A stretch of 64,000 nucleotides of DNA from Combretum micranthum. Lineage: Eukaryota; Streptophyta; Magnoliopsida; Myrtales; Combretaceae. The DNA is taken from NCBI GenBank assembly GCA_024138025.1, contig JAMXBD010001436.1:186001-250000 (forward strand), read 5' to 3'. The notes beneath the pieces are model-generated. The model was not told where the DNA came from and made no database searches. It saw only the letters and a program-made list of their open reading frames with translations. The position numbers and the translations under genes are program-made. Below, piece by piece: positions 1 to 10,858 of this stretch (its first letter is position 1; each line of letters opens with the position of its first letter).

Positions 1-2096
1 GGTACTGTTCATGCTTCATCTTCTTCAGGACAGTTAGGTATCAGGTTCTTCAATCTGATCTTGGACAAATTCTATAATTTCTCGCACATGTCTTGTGATT
101 CCTTTGTGTTATATATATACTTCCTTTTTCTTTTTACAAACAAAATAAATCAGAGTATGCGATCCTTAGATTTAGTAACTCTTGGACTTTCATAAATAAA
201 AATTAAATTTGCAAATTGAAAAACCCTTTGGATGATTATCCAACTTTTGTGGAACAGATTGAATACATTTCCCAAATATATCCAATCATTGGAGCTAGGT
301 CTTCAATCAATTGTTTTATATGTTTTTCTTTCATAGACAGATGAATGTATTCACCTTCTGCCATACCTTCTGATATTCCTTCTGCCTTCATATGTGAATT
401 TGTATATGAACAAGATTCCCTCTGCCGATCCTTCTGAGTATGTAATCATGAAATTCTAATCTTCTTGTTAATTTTTCTGATAAACACAACTTAAGATAAT
501 TGTTATTTCATTAATTTTTGTTATCATCAAAATCTATAATTGAGAAAAACCAACAACTATTGAATCGGTCTGTCCATCATCCAACTTTTTGAAATATGAC
601 TCATAAACTAAAAAGAAACTTATCCTAGCCATCAATTGTTCACGCAATCTAACAGATGACATTGATGGTTAAACTCTATATATACCCAAATCCTTCTCAT
701 TTGGGTGACCTAAAAAATTGATAGAAATATTGATGTGCTATCGAGTTTATGTCTTGAGAGATCAAACACTTCTTCATCATCATTAGTGGAGTTCAATACT
801 TGATTGCTCATCCATTTATCACAAGTATATTTAAGACAATTGACAATGTCTACTACTCCTCATTGTTATACTACTCTCTTATCCATCTTTAAGTGTCATT
901 CCACATCACTCATCACAAGTCATGCATAAAGTAAGACTTATGCAGCACAGACGTGAACACTCTACTTAAACCCATGCATAAAATCAACTTTGCAACATTC
1001 CCTATTAATTATAGAATCTACTCAATCATATAAGGTACGGTAAATTTCAACATCCAACAACTTTTGTTTTTCACCTAGTATTGATAAAGCACAACTTGAG
1101 ATGGTTGAGTAGACTAGTGGAAATTAGACACTTATCATCATTGGTTCCTAGTAGAAAGTGCCAAAATCATTAATGCCCCATAAAATTGAGGAAGATTATT
1201 TCATATTTAGCTATCATTTAAAAAAAATACATGAAGACAGCATCAATAAAAATAATTATATAATTACTATCACTATATTGCATACTGAAAGTGCATTATG
1301 GGGAAATTTTTTTATGTATATCATATTTTGAACATATGATACATTGTAATTATGTAACATGTATCGCATAATCAATATACAATATGCTATCAGGCCTGTA
1401 TCACGTGTTGGTCATGCGATATATCTATCTTTAAAAGTTTGCCAACATCCAATATAATGATGGCAATTTTGTAATTTTTTTTCTTTATTTGTATTTTTAT
1501 AAGTGTTTTTATTTTTTTAATGATAAAAATGTTTTCCACCCAAAAATTGAAGTGATAAAATAATGCTATATTGGTAAATTGCGACACTATGCCCACATGA
1601 GCATCTGTTTTGCAGAGGTAAAAATTATAAAGCTTATTTGGAAAGGTAAACTAAAAGTTTATTGCGCGTTGAGAAGACGTGTGTTTATTGAGTAGTTGCA
1701 ATTCAAGAATATTTATGTACTCTCCGGGAAAGTATGGAGTTTGAATCTACTTCAGTTTTCCCAATATCTTTATAAAGATCAAATATTAATGAAATAGTAA
1801 ATGTAAACAGCCCGCTTATACCATCCTTTATTAATTATTAAAATATTAATTAAACAAAAATAACTACCAAAAACTATTATTGTGTTGGATTTACTACATA
1901 AGACATAAGTGTCCCAAATGCCATACTCATCTTCAATATGTGCTGCATGTATTAAATGTAATACAATATTTATAATACTTAATATTATTGAAAATTTAGT
2001 ATCATATATTAAATGTAAATATTTATTTAATTTTTTTATGCATTGGTAAATAAAGAATTATCTCACAAATAGGCATATTTGCTCTTGTGCACTTTG
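1..2096. other. Intergenic AT-rich DNA, no gene recognised
   Basis: I see no coding region with family resemblance. Open frames are short (the longest, about 68 codons near 1390-1596, is low-complexity and Ile/Lys-rich). The first ~60 bases are less AT-rich and could be the edge of something outside the window, but nothing identifies it. The stretch ends at GCACTTTG (2089-2096), the left target duplication of the hAT element that follows. Confidence 0.5.
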
Positions 2097-3145
2097 TAGA
2101 GGTGTAAACAAGTCGAGACTACTTATGAGCTATTCAAGTTTGACTCAATAAAAGCTCGAGTTAGACTTACTTGTAATTAAGTTCGAGTTACTCAAGTAGC
2201 TATCGAGTTAAGTTCAAACTTTAAAATACTCAATTTAGTAAGCCTGTGAGCTTAATTGAGCTTTTATATATTTTAAATGAAAAATTATAAAATTTATTCT
2301 TTTTATTGTTAAAGCCTAGTTTAAAAAATTAGAGATTTTTTTTAATTATATCCGTGACCCATTGGCTTTTATAATTTCTAAAGGTTAATCGAGCTTTTTA
2401 TATGTTTTAAATAAAAAGGATTCTTTCGCACTTTCTCAAAAGCGCGAGCATGGAGATGATATGCTCCATTAAGCAACAATGGCATTGAGAATCCCTTTAA
2501 GAAATTTACATTTACAACAAACGTGGATGTCTCTGTTAGAGAAGCAATAATTGATCCTGATTGTTGGTTAGCAAAAGCGGATTCTGGGCTTGTTGATGAT
2601 TTAGGTATGTTTCTTTATGTTTGTGTTGCCTTGGGAGTAATTGGAGAAGAGGAAGAAGAATTGGAATGAGCAACAAGTTTCCCAAAGCAATTTTTTGAAA
2701 TATACCTGATATGGATTCAGAACCTCAGACATTTTAGAATACTTCCAATCTCACAAGATTAGTAAATGCTCACAGTGGATCAAAGAATGGGGTTCTTTTC
2801 CTTCTATTGATTAGGATGATCTAAAAAAAATTTAGCGTGTATTACTTAAGTGAAAGGAACACAAATTTTGTGTACATTGGGTGTATAGATATTCTCGATT
2901 TACTGTTTTGGAATTTCAGTTATAATTTTGGTTCTATATTGATGAATTGCCACATTGAACTTAACATGTTACACTAGCATGTATTCATACATAAGATATT
3001 ATATTGAACACTTTTTGCAAAAATTAACTATAAGCTATTCATTTATTTTTTTTTTTTTTTTTGAAGGATTGCAATAACAACTTTCATACCAGATGCCAGT
3101 GGTACTTCCAATCTAGAAGAACAACATTAGTTAGTAATCGAGCAA

Positions 3146-4670
3146 ATGGACATGAATAATGAACCAGCTTGTGGGAGTGACAACTTAAATCCTAATGTAG
3201 AAACTGATGACAAGTGTGATGAGGAAACTTTGTTTCATAGAAAGAAAAGATCTAAAACTTCAAGAGTGTGGATGGAGTTTGAGGAATTGACTCTTCCTAA
3301 TGGCCAAAATAAGGCTCAATGCTTACATTGCAAGAACAAGTTCACCTTTCTGATAAGTAAGAGTACCACTCATCTTAAACATCATTTAAATACATGTGTG
3401 AAAAGATTGATTTTTCAAAATCAGCAAAGTAGGCTAAATTTTTTGCCAACTGATGTTGGCCAAGAGATAAAAGAAATGACCTCTAGTATTATGAATGATA
3501 AATTTGATATGGAGAAAATAAGCAAAGCAATGGCCCTTTGGATTTTGATACATGAACACTCATTTTCTATTATAGAAGTGGAGGGTTTCAATATGATGGA
3601 AAGGCAGGGAATGCCTAAATGGGAGAACATATCCCGTAATAATCTAAAAAAGGATTGCAGTTAGGTGCATGAAATAAAGAAGAAAAAGTTACATGCATTG
3701 CTTAAAGATGTTAAAAAAAAGTTTGACAACTGGTTTATGGAAGTCAAAGAATCAAAAGATTGAATATATGGTGTTGATTGGTCGTTTTGTTGATCATAAT
3801 TGGAAGTTACAAAAACTTGTGCTTAATTTTGTTCATATACCCCCTCATCATTGTGGAATTGACATTGCTAATTCAATTTATAAATGTTTGAAAGAGTAGG
3901 GAGTTGAAAAAAAAGGTGCAAATAGATATGGTTTACAATGCATCTAATAATGACATGGCAATAAAAATCATTGAAGGATTCATTCTCTAAACATATGAGA
4001 CTACTTTGTAGGGGGAAATTGTTTTATGTTAAATGTGCTCACATTTTAAATCTTATAGTTCAAGATGGTCTTTTGGAAATTAAGGATAAAATTGAGAATG
4101 TGCATGAGAGTGTTTCTTATATGAATCAATCTGAGGATCGACTTCGGGTTTATCTAAGATTGTGTAGTAATTGCAATTACTTGGAAGGAAACTTGTTCTG
4201 CATCGTAAATAGGTTGGAATTCAACATATGAGATGTTATCTATTGCATTGAAATTCAAAGAAGTGTTCCCTAGATTTGCAAATAAAGACCTACATTATTG
4301 GTCTTCTCTAAGTTTGGATAAATGGGAGAAAGTTGATAAAGTTTGTAGCGTGTTACATGTTTTCAATGCTTCTACAAATGGTTTTTCAAGTAGTGACTAT
4401 CCAACATCTAACTTATTCTTACCTAAAGTATATTGTGTGAAGTTAGTATTAGATAAAATGTCACTTGATGATGATGAGTTTGTTCGGGTGATGATTAAGA
4501 AATTGAAGAGCAAATTTGACAATTAGTAAGGGGATTGAAATTTATTGATGGCTATAGCTAATGTCTTAGATCCTCAATGCAAGATGAGAGGTATTGAGTT
4601 TTTCTATCTTAAAATTTATCCAGAATAAGAGGCATAAGAAAATATCATGAGAATTCAAAAAGCGTTGTGT
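3146..4670 (+). pseudogene. hAT transposase relic with BED zinc finger
   Basis: hAT transposases cut and paste their element after the N-terminal BED finger binds its ends. The first piece (3146-3664, 172 codons) holds a BED finger: Cys59-x2-Cys62, then His76, His80 and Cys84. The next pieces are broken by stops and frameshifts: 3693-3899 (resembles the LWKSKNQKIEYM region of plant hAT transposases), 3971-4231 (a CAHILNLIVQDGL-type motif just before the DUF4413 region) and 4233-4526 (DKWEKVDKVCSVLHVF-type). Reading continues with stops to about 4667 (VLDPQCKMRGIEF), where an LTR-like block starts. The hAT C-terminal dimerisation region was not found beyond the block. The family call is firm; the exact original start and introns are not known. 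Confidence 0.82.
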
Positions 4671-7605
4671 AACGCCCTAAAAGTTATTTAAGGCATTACT
4701 GTCACGTATAATACTTCATGTATTACACGCTCAAATTTCCTTGAATGATATGTTTATTGTGAACATTTGCTACTTACTTTTAAATTATGAAATCCTGTAA
4801 TTAGATTCTCTTTGTTTCTGGATTTAAACTTTCAAAATAAACTTTACAAAAATACTTTATAATCTACTCTCATGAGTAGATTAACATTTACAAAACAAAA
4901 TATACCATCAGGCATCTCATACACATACCTTTCAATAATAGTATACGAAGCTTTAAAAATTAGATTTACAAAACATGGGCGCGAACAACCCCCTTAAAAG
5001 AATATTACAACTTAAAATATAAATATAATACTTAAACAAAACAGATACAAAATAACAAATACAAATAAATCCACCGGCCCTACTTCACTCACTCCTTATC
5101 TCAATCTTCCCGAATCGCCCATACTCGAGACAAACATAACCATCATCATCATTAAACACACCATCATCATCAACAACATCATTCAACAATAATGACATCA
5201 TTATTGTCAACTTCTTCATCATCACCATCTACATCACATCATCATCATTAACATATCATCATCCTCAACACAATCCCTGTAAAAAGATAACAACAATAAC
5301 AATAAGCTGAAGCCCAGTTCACAATAACAAAGGCACACACGGAGTGGCACAAACCTAGCTAAATGCAATGCAACAAATAACAATTTATTATCTTTTGTTA
5401 TAATAAAACAAACAACACGAGAGTATTCAAATTCCAAAACAAGCCACTGGAAATCAATTTACCATCCCTAGCCTACCACTGTAGCAGTGGAGGAGCGTAC
5501 CGGTAGCCCCGTAGGCGACTACCCCAGGGCAAGAATCTAAGGGTTTTGAGTATCCACAATTGCCCAAAAGGTTTGATATAAGCAGCATGAATATTTTTAT
5601 CTTCGATATAACCGATAAAAAAATAATCTATCTAAGGTTTACAGCCGTTACTCAACTTTACTTAACTTTAATTCATAATATCACCTAGTTCAATCATCCC
5701 CATAAAATGTGAACTAAATCATATTACATCATTTTAAGAATAAGCAAATGTTACACCAATATGATACATCCTATCAATTACCCACTAAGCTACCTATGAA
5801 TGTCATTGCATCATGATGGTGGTGGCCTAAGCGCCTAAACTACCGTGTCCACTCGGACAAGGTTGCCACTCTTCGGACCAAATTTAACAGCACAAGCAAT
5901 ACTGGGTCATCTTTAAGTTTCAATTCATTTTAGTATGCCTATCCTAGCATCCAACATATAAGTTACTATGTACCTTTTTAATTCGAAATCCAAACAAAAA
6001 CAGAAGATAGGCTAAAATCCATTTCAGAAAATAAATCAGGTATCCATGTCTATAGATTTAAGAATTAAACTCATATAAGAATTTGTATTATCCATTTATA
6101 TCAAACTTGTTTTATAATCATATTTGATAAAACCTTAAATAAGAACCCCGCTATGTGAAGATCGCATCGCTAAAATACAGACAGTACTCCTTTGTCTGTT
6201 AAAGCATTTCTTTTACTTTGATTATAGTATTTTATTACAAAAGCATCAACAAGCATTCATATTAAAAAACATTCATTTCCCAAGCACTCATGCATTTGAA
6301 ACAACATATTCCCCATGTTATCTATGGTTTATCCTAGTATTATATCATTTTAACGTAATCCTAACCAATTTGATTAGAGTTAATCATTTAATCCATTACC
6401 AAGTCATTTTGATTAAACTTAGTCAATCTAACTCATTTTAACTTATCAAAGTCTATTTAGTCAAGTTGAACTAAGATTGATTAACTAAGTTCATTTTATA
6501 TCTAAGATTCATATTCACTTAAGTCTATATTACCTTAATCTTAACCAAGTTGATTAATCTTAATCAATCTAATTTGTTTTAGTTCATTCAAGTTCATTAA
6601 GTCAAGTTGAACTTAGATTATTAACTACGTTTGTTTTATATATAATTCTCTATTTAATCAAATTATTAATTAAACTTATAAATTTACTAAACTCACACTT
6701 TGATTATATCATTCAACAAACATAACGCATTAACTATCGTTTATCTATTTCATTTTAGCTCAAAAAGATTCATTTTATACTTAACTACAAACACTTAACT
6801 TAGTAAAACAAGTTTTCAACTTTTTTGGATAAAAAATAGTTGGAAACAAGTAAAATTTAGATCTTGATACTTTTCGAATTTGCAAAAACTTAAATATAGA
6901 TGTTGTAGATCTCTTTTTAAGTTTTCCAATGTAGTTTAGATCACCTCAATCCAAGTTTAGTTATAATTAAAATACAAGACAATATCGTAATAGGGAAAAC
7001 AAACGGGTCGTTTCAAGGGCCATTTGCTCCATACATCCCTCCATACGGGGTGTTTAGACCTTGGGAATACCCATGAAATTCTCCAAAGAGCACAATACAC
7101 TACAAATCCCATTTCTCCTCATCAAAACACATCTAACTACTTCATTAAACCCGATAACTACTATTCATCATATTCCTCAACAACCCAACATGTATCCACT
7201 ACTAAATCAACACATATAAACATAAACAACAACTAAAACAAAGTAAATAACGACTAAAACAAGGATAAATAAAGCTTATCTACACTCCTCCTTAATTTTC
7301 TTGTTCTTCTCTTGTTTTTTCAAGCTCTTAAAGTTGTTGTTTATACTAAATTTCCTTCTTTGATCTTGTTTTCCACTTCATTTTCCTCTTTAATCTTGTT
7401 TAGATTTGAGATTTGGTGAGGAAATTTGAAGGGAATGAAGAAAGAAAGAGAGGAAGAAGAAAGAAAGGAAGAAAACGAAAAAAAAAAAAAAAGAAGAGGA
7501 AAGAAAATGAGAGGGCAGCCAAGAAAAATCAAAAGGAAAAGGGGATAAAAAGATAAGATATAAGGATTTGTAGGAACCATTCATGAATTACTATATCTTG
7601 TAACA
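4668..7605 (+). mobile_element. LTR-retrotransposon-derived block (probable solo LTR) inside the hAT element
   Basis: It begins TGTAACGCCCTAAAAG directly after transposase-like reading, matching the TGTMACGCCC start of many plant Ty3/gypsy LTRs. No gag or pol reading is present. It contains a GC-richer part (5470-5560), simple CATCAT runs (5140-5250) and a purine-rich stretch (7430-7560), an arrangement also seen in the large solo LTRs at 40.8-55.7 kb. The right end is not resolved. ..TAACA at 7601-7605 is one candidate, but the 5-mers on either side (CGTTG and ACTGC) do not match. It could also be a truncated LTR. Confidence 0.42.
6355..6660. repeat. Diverged tandem duplication, about 180 bp apart
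   Basis: A segment starting near 6357 (CCTAACCAATTTGATTAGAG, later GTCAAGTTGAACTAAGATTG) recurs near 6538 (TCTTAACCAAGTTGATTAAT, later GTCAAGTTGAACTTAGATTA). Both are followed by TTAACTA(A/C)GTT(C/T)(A/G)TTTTATAT. Order and spacing are kept, with substitutions and a shortening of the second copy. It lies within the LTR-like block. Confidence 0.6.
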
Positions 7606-8654
7606 ACTGCATTACTATTGCTATTTTGATTAAGTCACTCTTTGCTATCTGATGACACGAATTCCTCTAGCACATATCCAATTATCCATCATCAAGATCA
7701 ATAATTTACTTTCTATGTTCTCAAGTGATATATAAGACCAATTTTGTTTAAAATAATTAAATTTCTTTATGTTTTGTTGAATAATTGATTTTGTCTATCT
7801 TCTAAAATCACTGAACATATTGGTTTTGATATTATTTTCTTTGTAGAATGATAAAAAGCCAATAGAGGTTGCCCTTCCCATTATATGAGTTTCTAAAGAG
7901 TTTTTCAAGTGGCACGTTATAATTTTGTGATTTCTATTTTAGTATAAATTGAATATTAATTACTTGGTTTGAACATTGAAACATAACTATTTTTCTTTTT
8001 GTCTTTTTATAGGTACTCATTTTCAAATGGGATTAGAAGTATGAAGTTTTTGGCATTTTAGTTGAAGAGCTTTTGAAAGAGGGATTTGAATGGATAATGC
8101 ATTGCATCTAATTCTAATACTGATTGAAGACTATATTTTCATAAAGGATCTTTTTTTCATTTTTATTTTTTGAGAATGGATGTTATTGTTTTTAGATTTC
8201 TATGTTAGGTGATTTAGTTGTTCATTCCCATACTTATGTTAATAGATCTTCCATGCTGAATGTTGATGATTATGGATATACTAATTAAACAGTGATTTTG
8301 AGTTACGCACTACTATTTAGGTTAGCAGCTTTTCTTGATGAAAATTAAGAGAAAATCACAAATGTTGTTCTTTATATTTTAGTTATGACAAGTAAAAATA
8401 ACCTAAGTAAATTGAGCTTCAAAAGGATCTTAAATTCGTACTAAAAACCAACTTTTTTGAATCAATTTTTATAAAATTAATCGAGCTTAATTAAGTAGAG
8501 TTTGAACTTATCGAGTATTAATTCGAGTTGAGTTTGAGCTTAAAAATTAAAACTCGATCAAATTCAAGTTCGAGCTTTGAGTTTTTTATTCAAGTGAGTT
8601 CAAATTTGATATTATATCAACTTAACTCTATTTGTTTATAGCCCTAGTTCTTTG

Positions 8655-9475
8655 CAGTGGTGTCACGATGAACTAAACTGAACTAGGTACTGTAATTCAG
8701 TTTTTCATTTAAATTTGAACCAACCATATAGTTTGGTTCATAATTTTATCGAACCTAAAAAAAAAAGTTATGTATGGTTCAGTTTGCGATTCGAATTATT
8801 TTTATTCTTTATATTAAAATATATTCTATCGAAAAGCTTTAATTACATATTTCATATCACCAATATAAATATAAACAATATCATTTTAAATTAATTATTT
8901 ATCTAAATAAATATGCAAAACTTATAGCGATGGATATATTTTATCTATCATAAAATCATAACCATACTAAACTATAATGATATACTAGACTCGATAAAAT
9001 GAAAATATGTTATCCGAATAAAAGATGCAAATTTTAATTCATCTTATACCTTTAATTAATACACTATCATTTATATAAATCAATAAATAACTAAGAAATA
9101 GAATTGGATTAATTAGTAAGATAGAGGAAAATAAAAGGATGTTTAATTAGAGACTAAAATCTAAAAATTTTCTTATTTAGAGACACACTACAACAATTAA
9201 AACATGATATGATCATTCCAATTTCATCTCATGAATGATACATACCTAAAGAAAAATAATTAATTTTAATAAAACAATTTTAAAAAGTGATACTTTTGAA
9301 TTTTTTTTTTTTAAATATGTAAAATGGTTTAGTTCCAATTTGAACTATAAGATTCGGGTCCTAGATCTCAAATCGAATCGTGACCTGTTTACTCATCATC
9401 AAAGCAAACAATTTCAAAAAAGAACAAAAATTTCAATGCTATTTGGTTCGATTCACGATTCAAAATCCAACCCTA
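8655..9475. mobile_element. Non-autonomous hAT element, abutting the larger hAT
   Basis: The left end starts CAGTGGTGTCACGATGAAC and the reverse-complemented right end starts TAGGGTTGGATTTTGAATCG. Both resemble the TAGTGGTGGCACGGTTCGG-type ends of plant hAT elements, but with several mismatches. Subterminal (G)AACC(A/T)AA and TTCGATT motifs occur in both orientations near the two ends, for example near 8700-8780 and 9340-9460. There is no coding potential. Flanks are GTTCTTTG on the left and GCACTTTT on the right, versions of the same 8-mer that flanks the 6.5 kb hAT to its left. Confidence 0.55.
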
Positions 9476-9483
9476 GCACTTTT

Positions 9484-10858
9484 TGCCCCTCTTGTTTATA
9501 TTGAGCATTGGGCATCCAAATCATTAGAGAAGTATCTTCAGGCCCCAACATGAGCATTTCACTTTTGACCAAATTAAGCATTAATAGTACTAATAAACAA
9601 ATACTCGTTAAAATATCAAAGTAAAACAAGAATAAGAAAGGTACAAAATTGAAAGGCAAAAGAAAAACAAAAACAAAATTTTATTTAGAAGTTGGGCGTT
9701 TTTATTTTTAGCCATCACAACGGTAACGAAGAATTCAAATCTGATAAATCCTTCAGAAAACAGGAGGAATACCACAACACCATTGGTTAAGAAGCTGGAA
9801 CTTAAGAAATTGAAGTTATATGCGTATGGGTAAAAATTCATACAATGAACCACCTCCTCACACATCAGGACAAATTTTATCTGAACTACCAAAATGTATC
9901 CAGTACAGAACAGAACGGGCTTTTAGTTATTTATTTACTTATTTTATTTTCTTGCCCAGGAACACTAAAGCCTTCTCTCCAACCGAATTACTCACCGCAG
10001 ATTCCACTTCACCATAATCCAGTTTGCCGAGGTCCATCTCTCCGGTAGTCCACATGCAGGCAGGCTTTTGTTTTGATCTACGTGTGTACAACACCGAGAT
10101 GATGTCACACGGTTTTCCACAGGGCTTTCATTGCCTTCGTTCTTTTCTTTTTCTTGTTTTTTTTTTTTCTTTCTTTTTCCATTAATGTCCTGATTGATAT
10201 TTTGTGCAAAATGATCTTAAAAAACAAAAGCCTACTTGGATCATTCCAATCCGCTAGTGAGCTTTCCCATGTTTAACAAGACCGGTCCCACTTAAATTGG
10301 ATGGCCGGCCCGCCTTAGCTTAGAAATGTTTCTCTACAAAAGCCACTCAACGCTAAGGTGCTAAACAGATTGTTGGAAGAGAGAGAAATAGAAACATATA
10401 GAAGGACGTTTCACTCTACCATCTCTTCCAAACATATACAATCTATTTTGATTTTTCCAAAAACAAAAAGGAAAAAAAAAAGAGAGAAAGAAAGAAAGTA
10501 AGAGAGAGAGAAAGGGAAAAAGAAATACTCTTCCACTGATCGCCGATAAATATGTAAATATAGATACAAGCCAAAGCTAAAGCATATCATCTTACTAAAA
10601 AAAAATGTTGCAGAGGGGAAAAACTCATTCCACTATATAAAAGGTAAAATGCTCGACCCACATGTACATATAATCTGGCCTGGGATCGTAGGTGTTTCGC
10701 CAAGCTTCACAAGATTTTGAAGACTGATTCTTCTCTTCTGATGTAGCCGATGGCCAGTAACTTGATCTTCTCAAACAGCAAACCCTGTTTCCTCCATGAT
10801 TATACACTGCTGTTTTGATGGCATGGTTGCAACACTTTATGCTGGTCAAACTCAGATT
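9484..10858 (-). other. 3' flank of the kinase gene, including its 3' UTR
   Basis: No coding region is supported here; the 60-95-codon open frames on both strands do not resemble known families. The part next to the stop codon (about 10600-10858) must include the 3' UTR of the minus-strand kinase gene. I could not fix the polyadenylation site: a TTTATT (AATAAA on the gene strand) occurs only far downstream, near 9927. A purine-rich GAGA/AAAG tract lies at 10370-10520. Confidence 0.5.

Larger units (their letters stand above)
2097..8646 (+). mobile_element. hAT transposon, degenerate, invaded by an LTR-like block
   Basis: The left end reads TAGAGGTGTAAACAAGTCGAG. The reverse complement of the right end reads TAGGGCTATAAACAAATAGAG, so 16 of 21 positions match. 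Both ends have subterminal motifs of the ACTCGAG/CTCGAGTT kind, as plant hAT elements do (2110-2240 and 8460-8600). The flanking 8-mers GCACTTTG (2089-2096) and GTTCTTTG (8647-8654) agree at 6 of 8 positions, fitting the 8-bp duplication made by hAT elements. The body holds a BED-finger transposase relic on the same strand. Without the ~2.9 kb LTR-like block at 4668 the element is about 3.6 kb, normal for an autonomous hAT. It is inactive: the transposase has stops and the C-terminal dimerisation domain was not found. Confidence 0.75.

Noticed and set aside
7341..7584. Phe/Ser/Leu-rich minus-strand frames of 64 and 79 codons
   Set aside because: Produced by the purine-rich low-complexity tract of the LTR-like block.
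10625..10849. 74-codon minus-strand open frame just after the kinase stop
   Set aside because: It lies in the 3' UTR, in another frame, with no splice path from exon 21 and no family resemblance.
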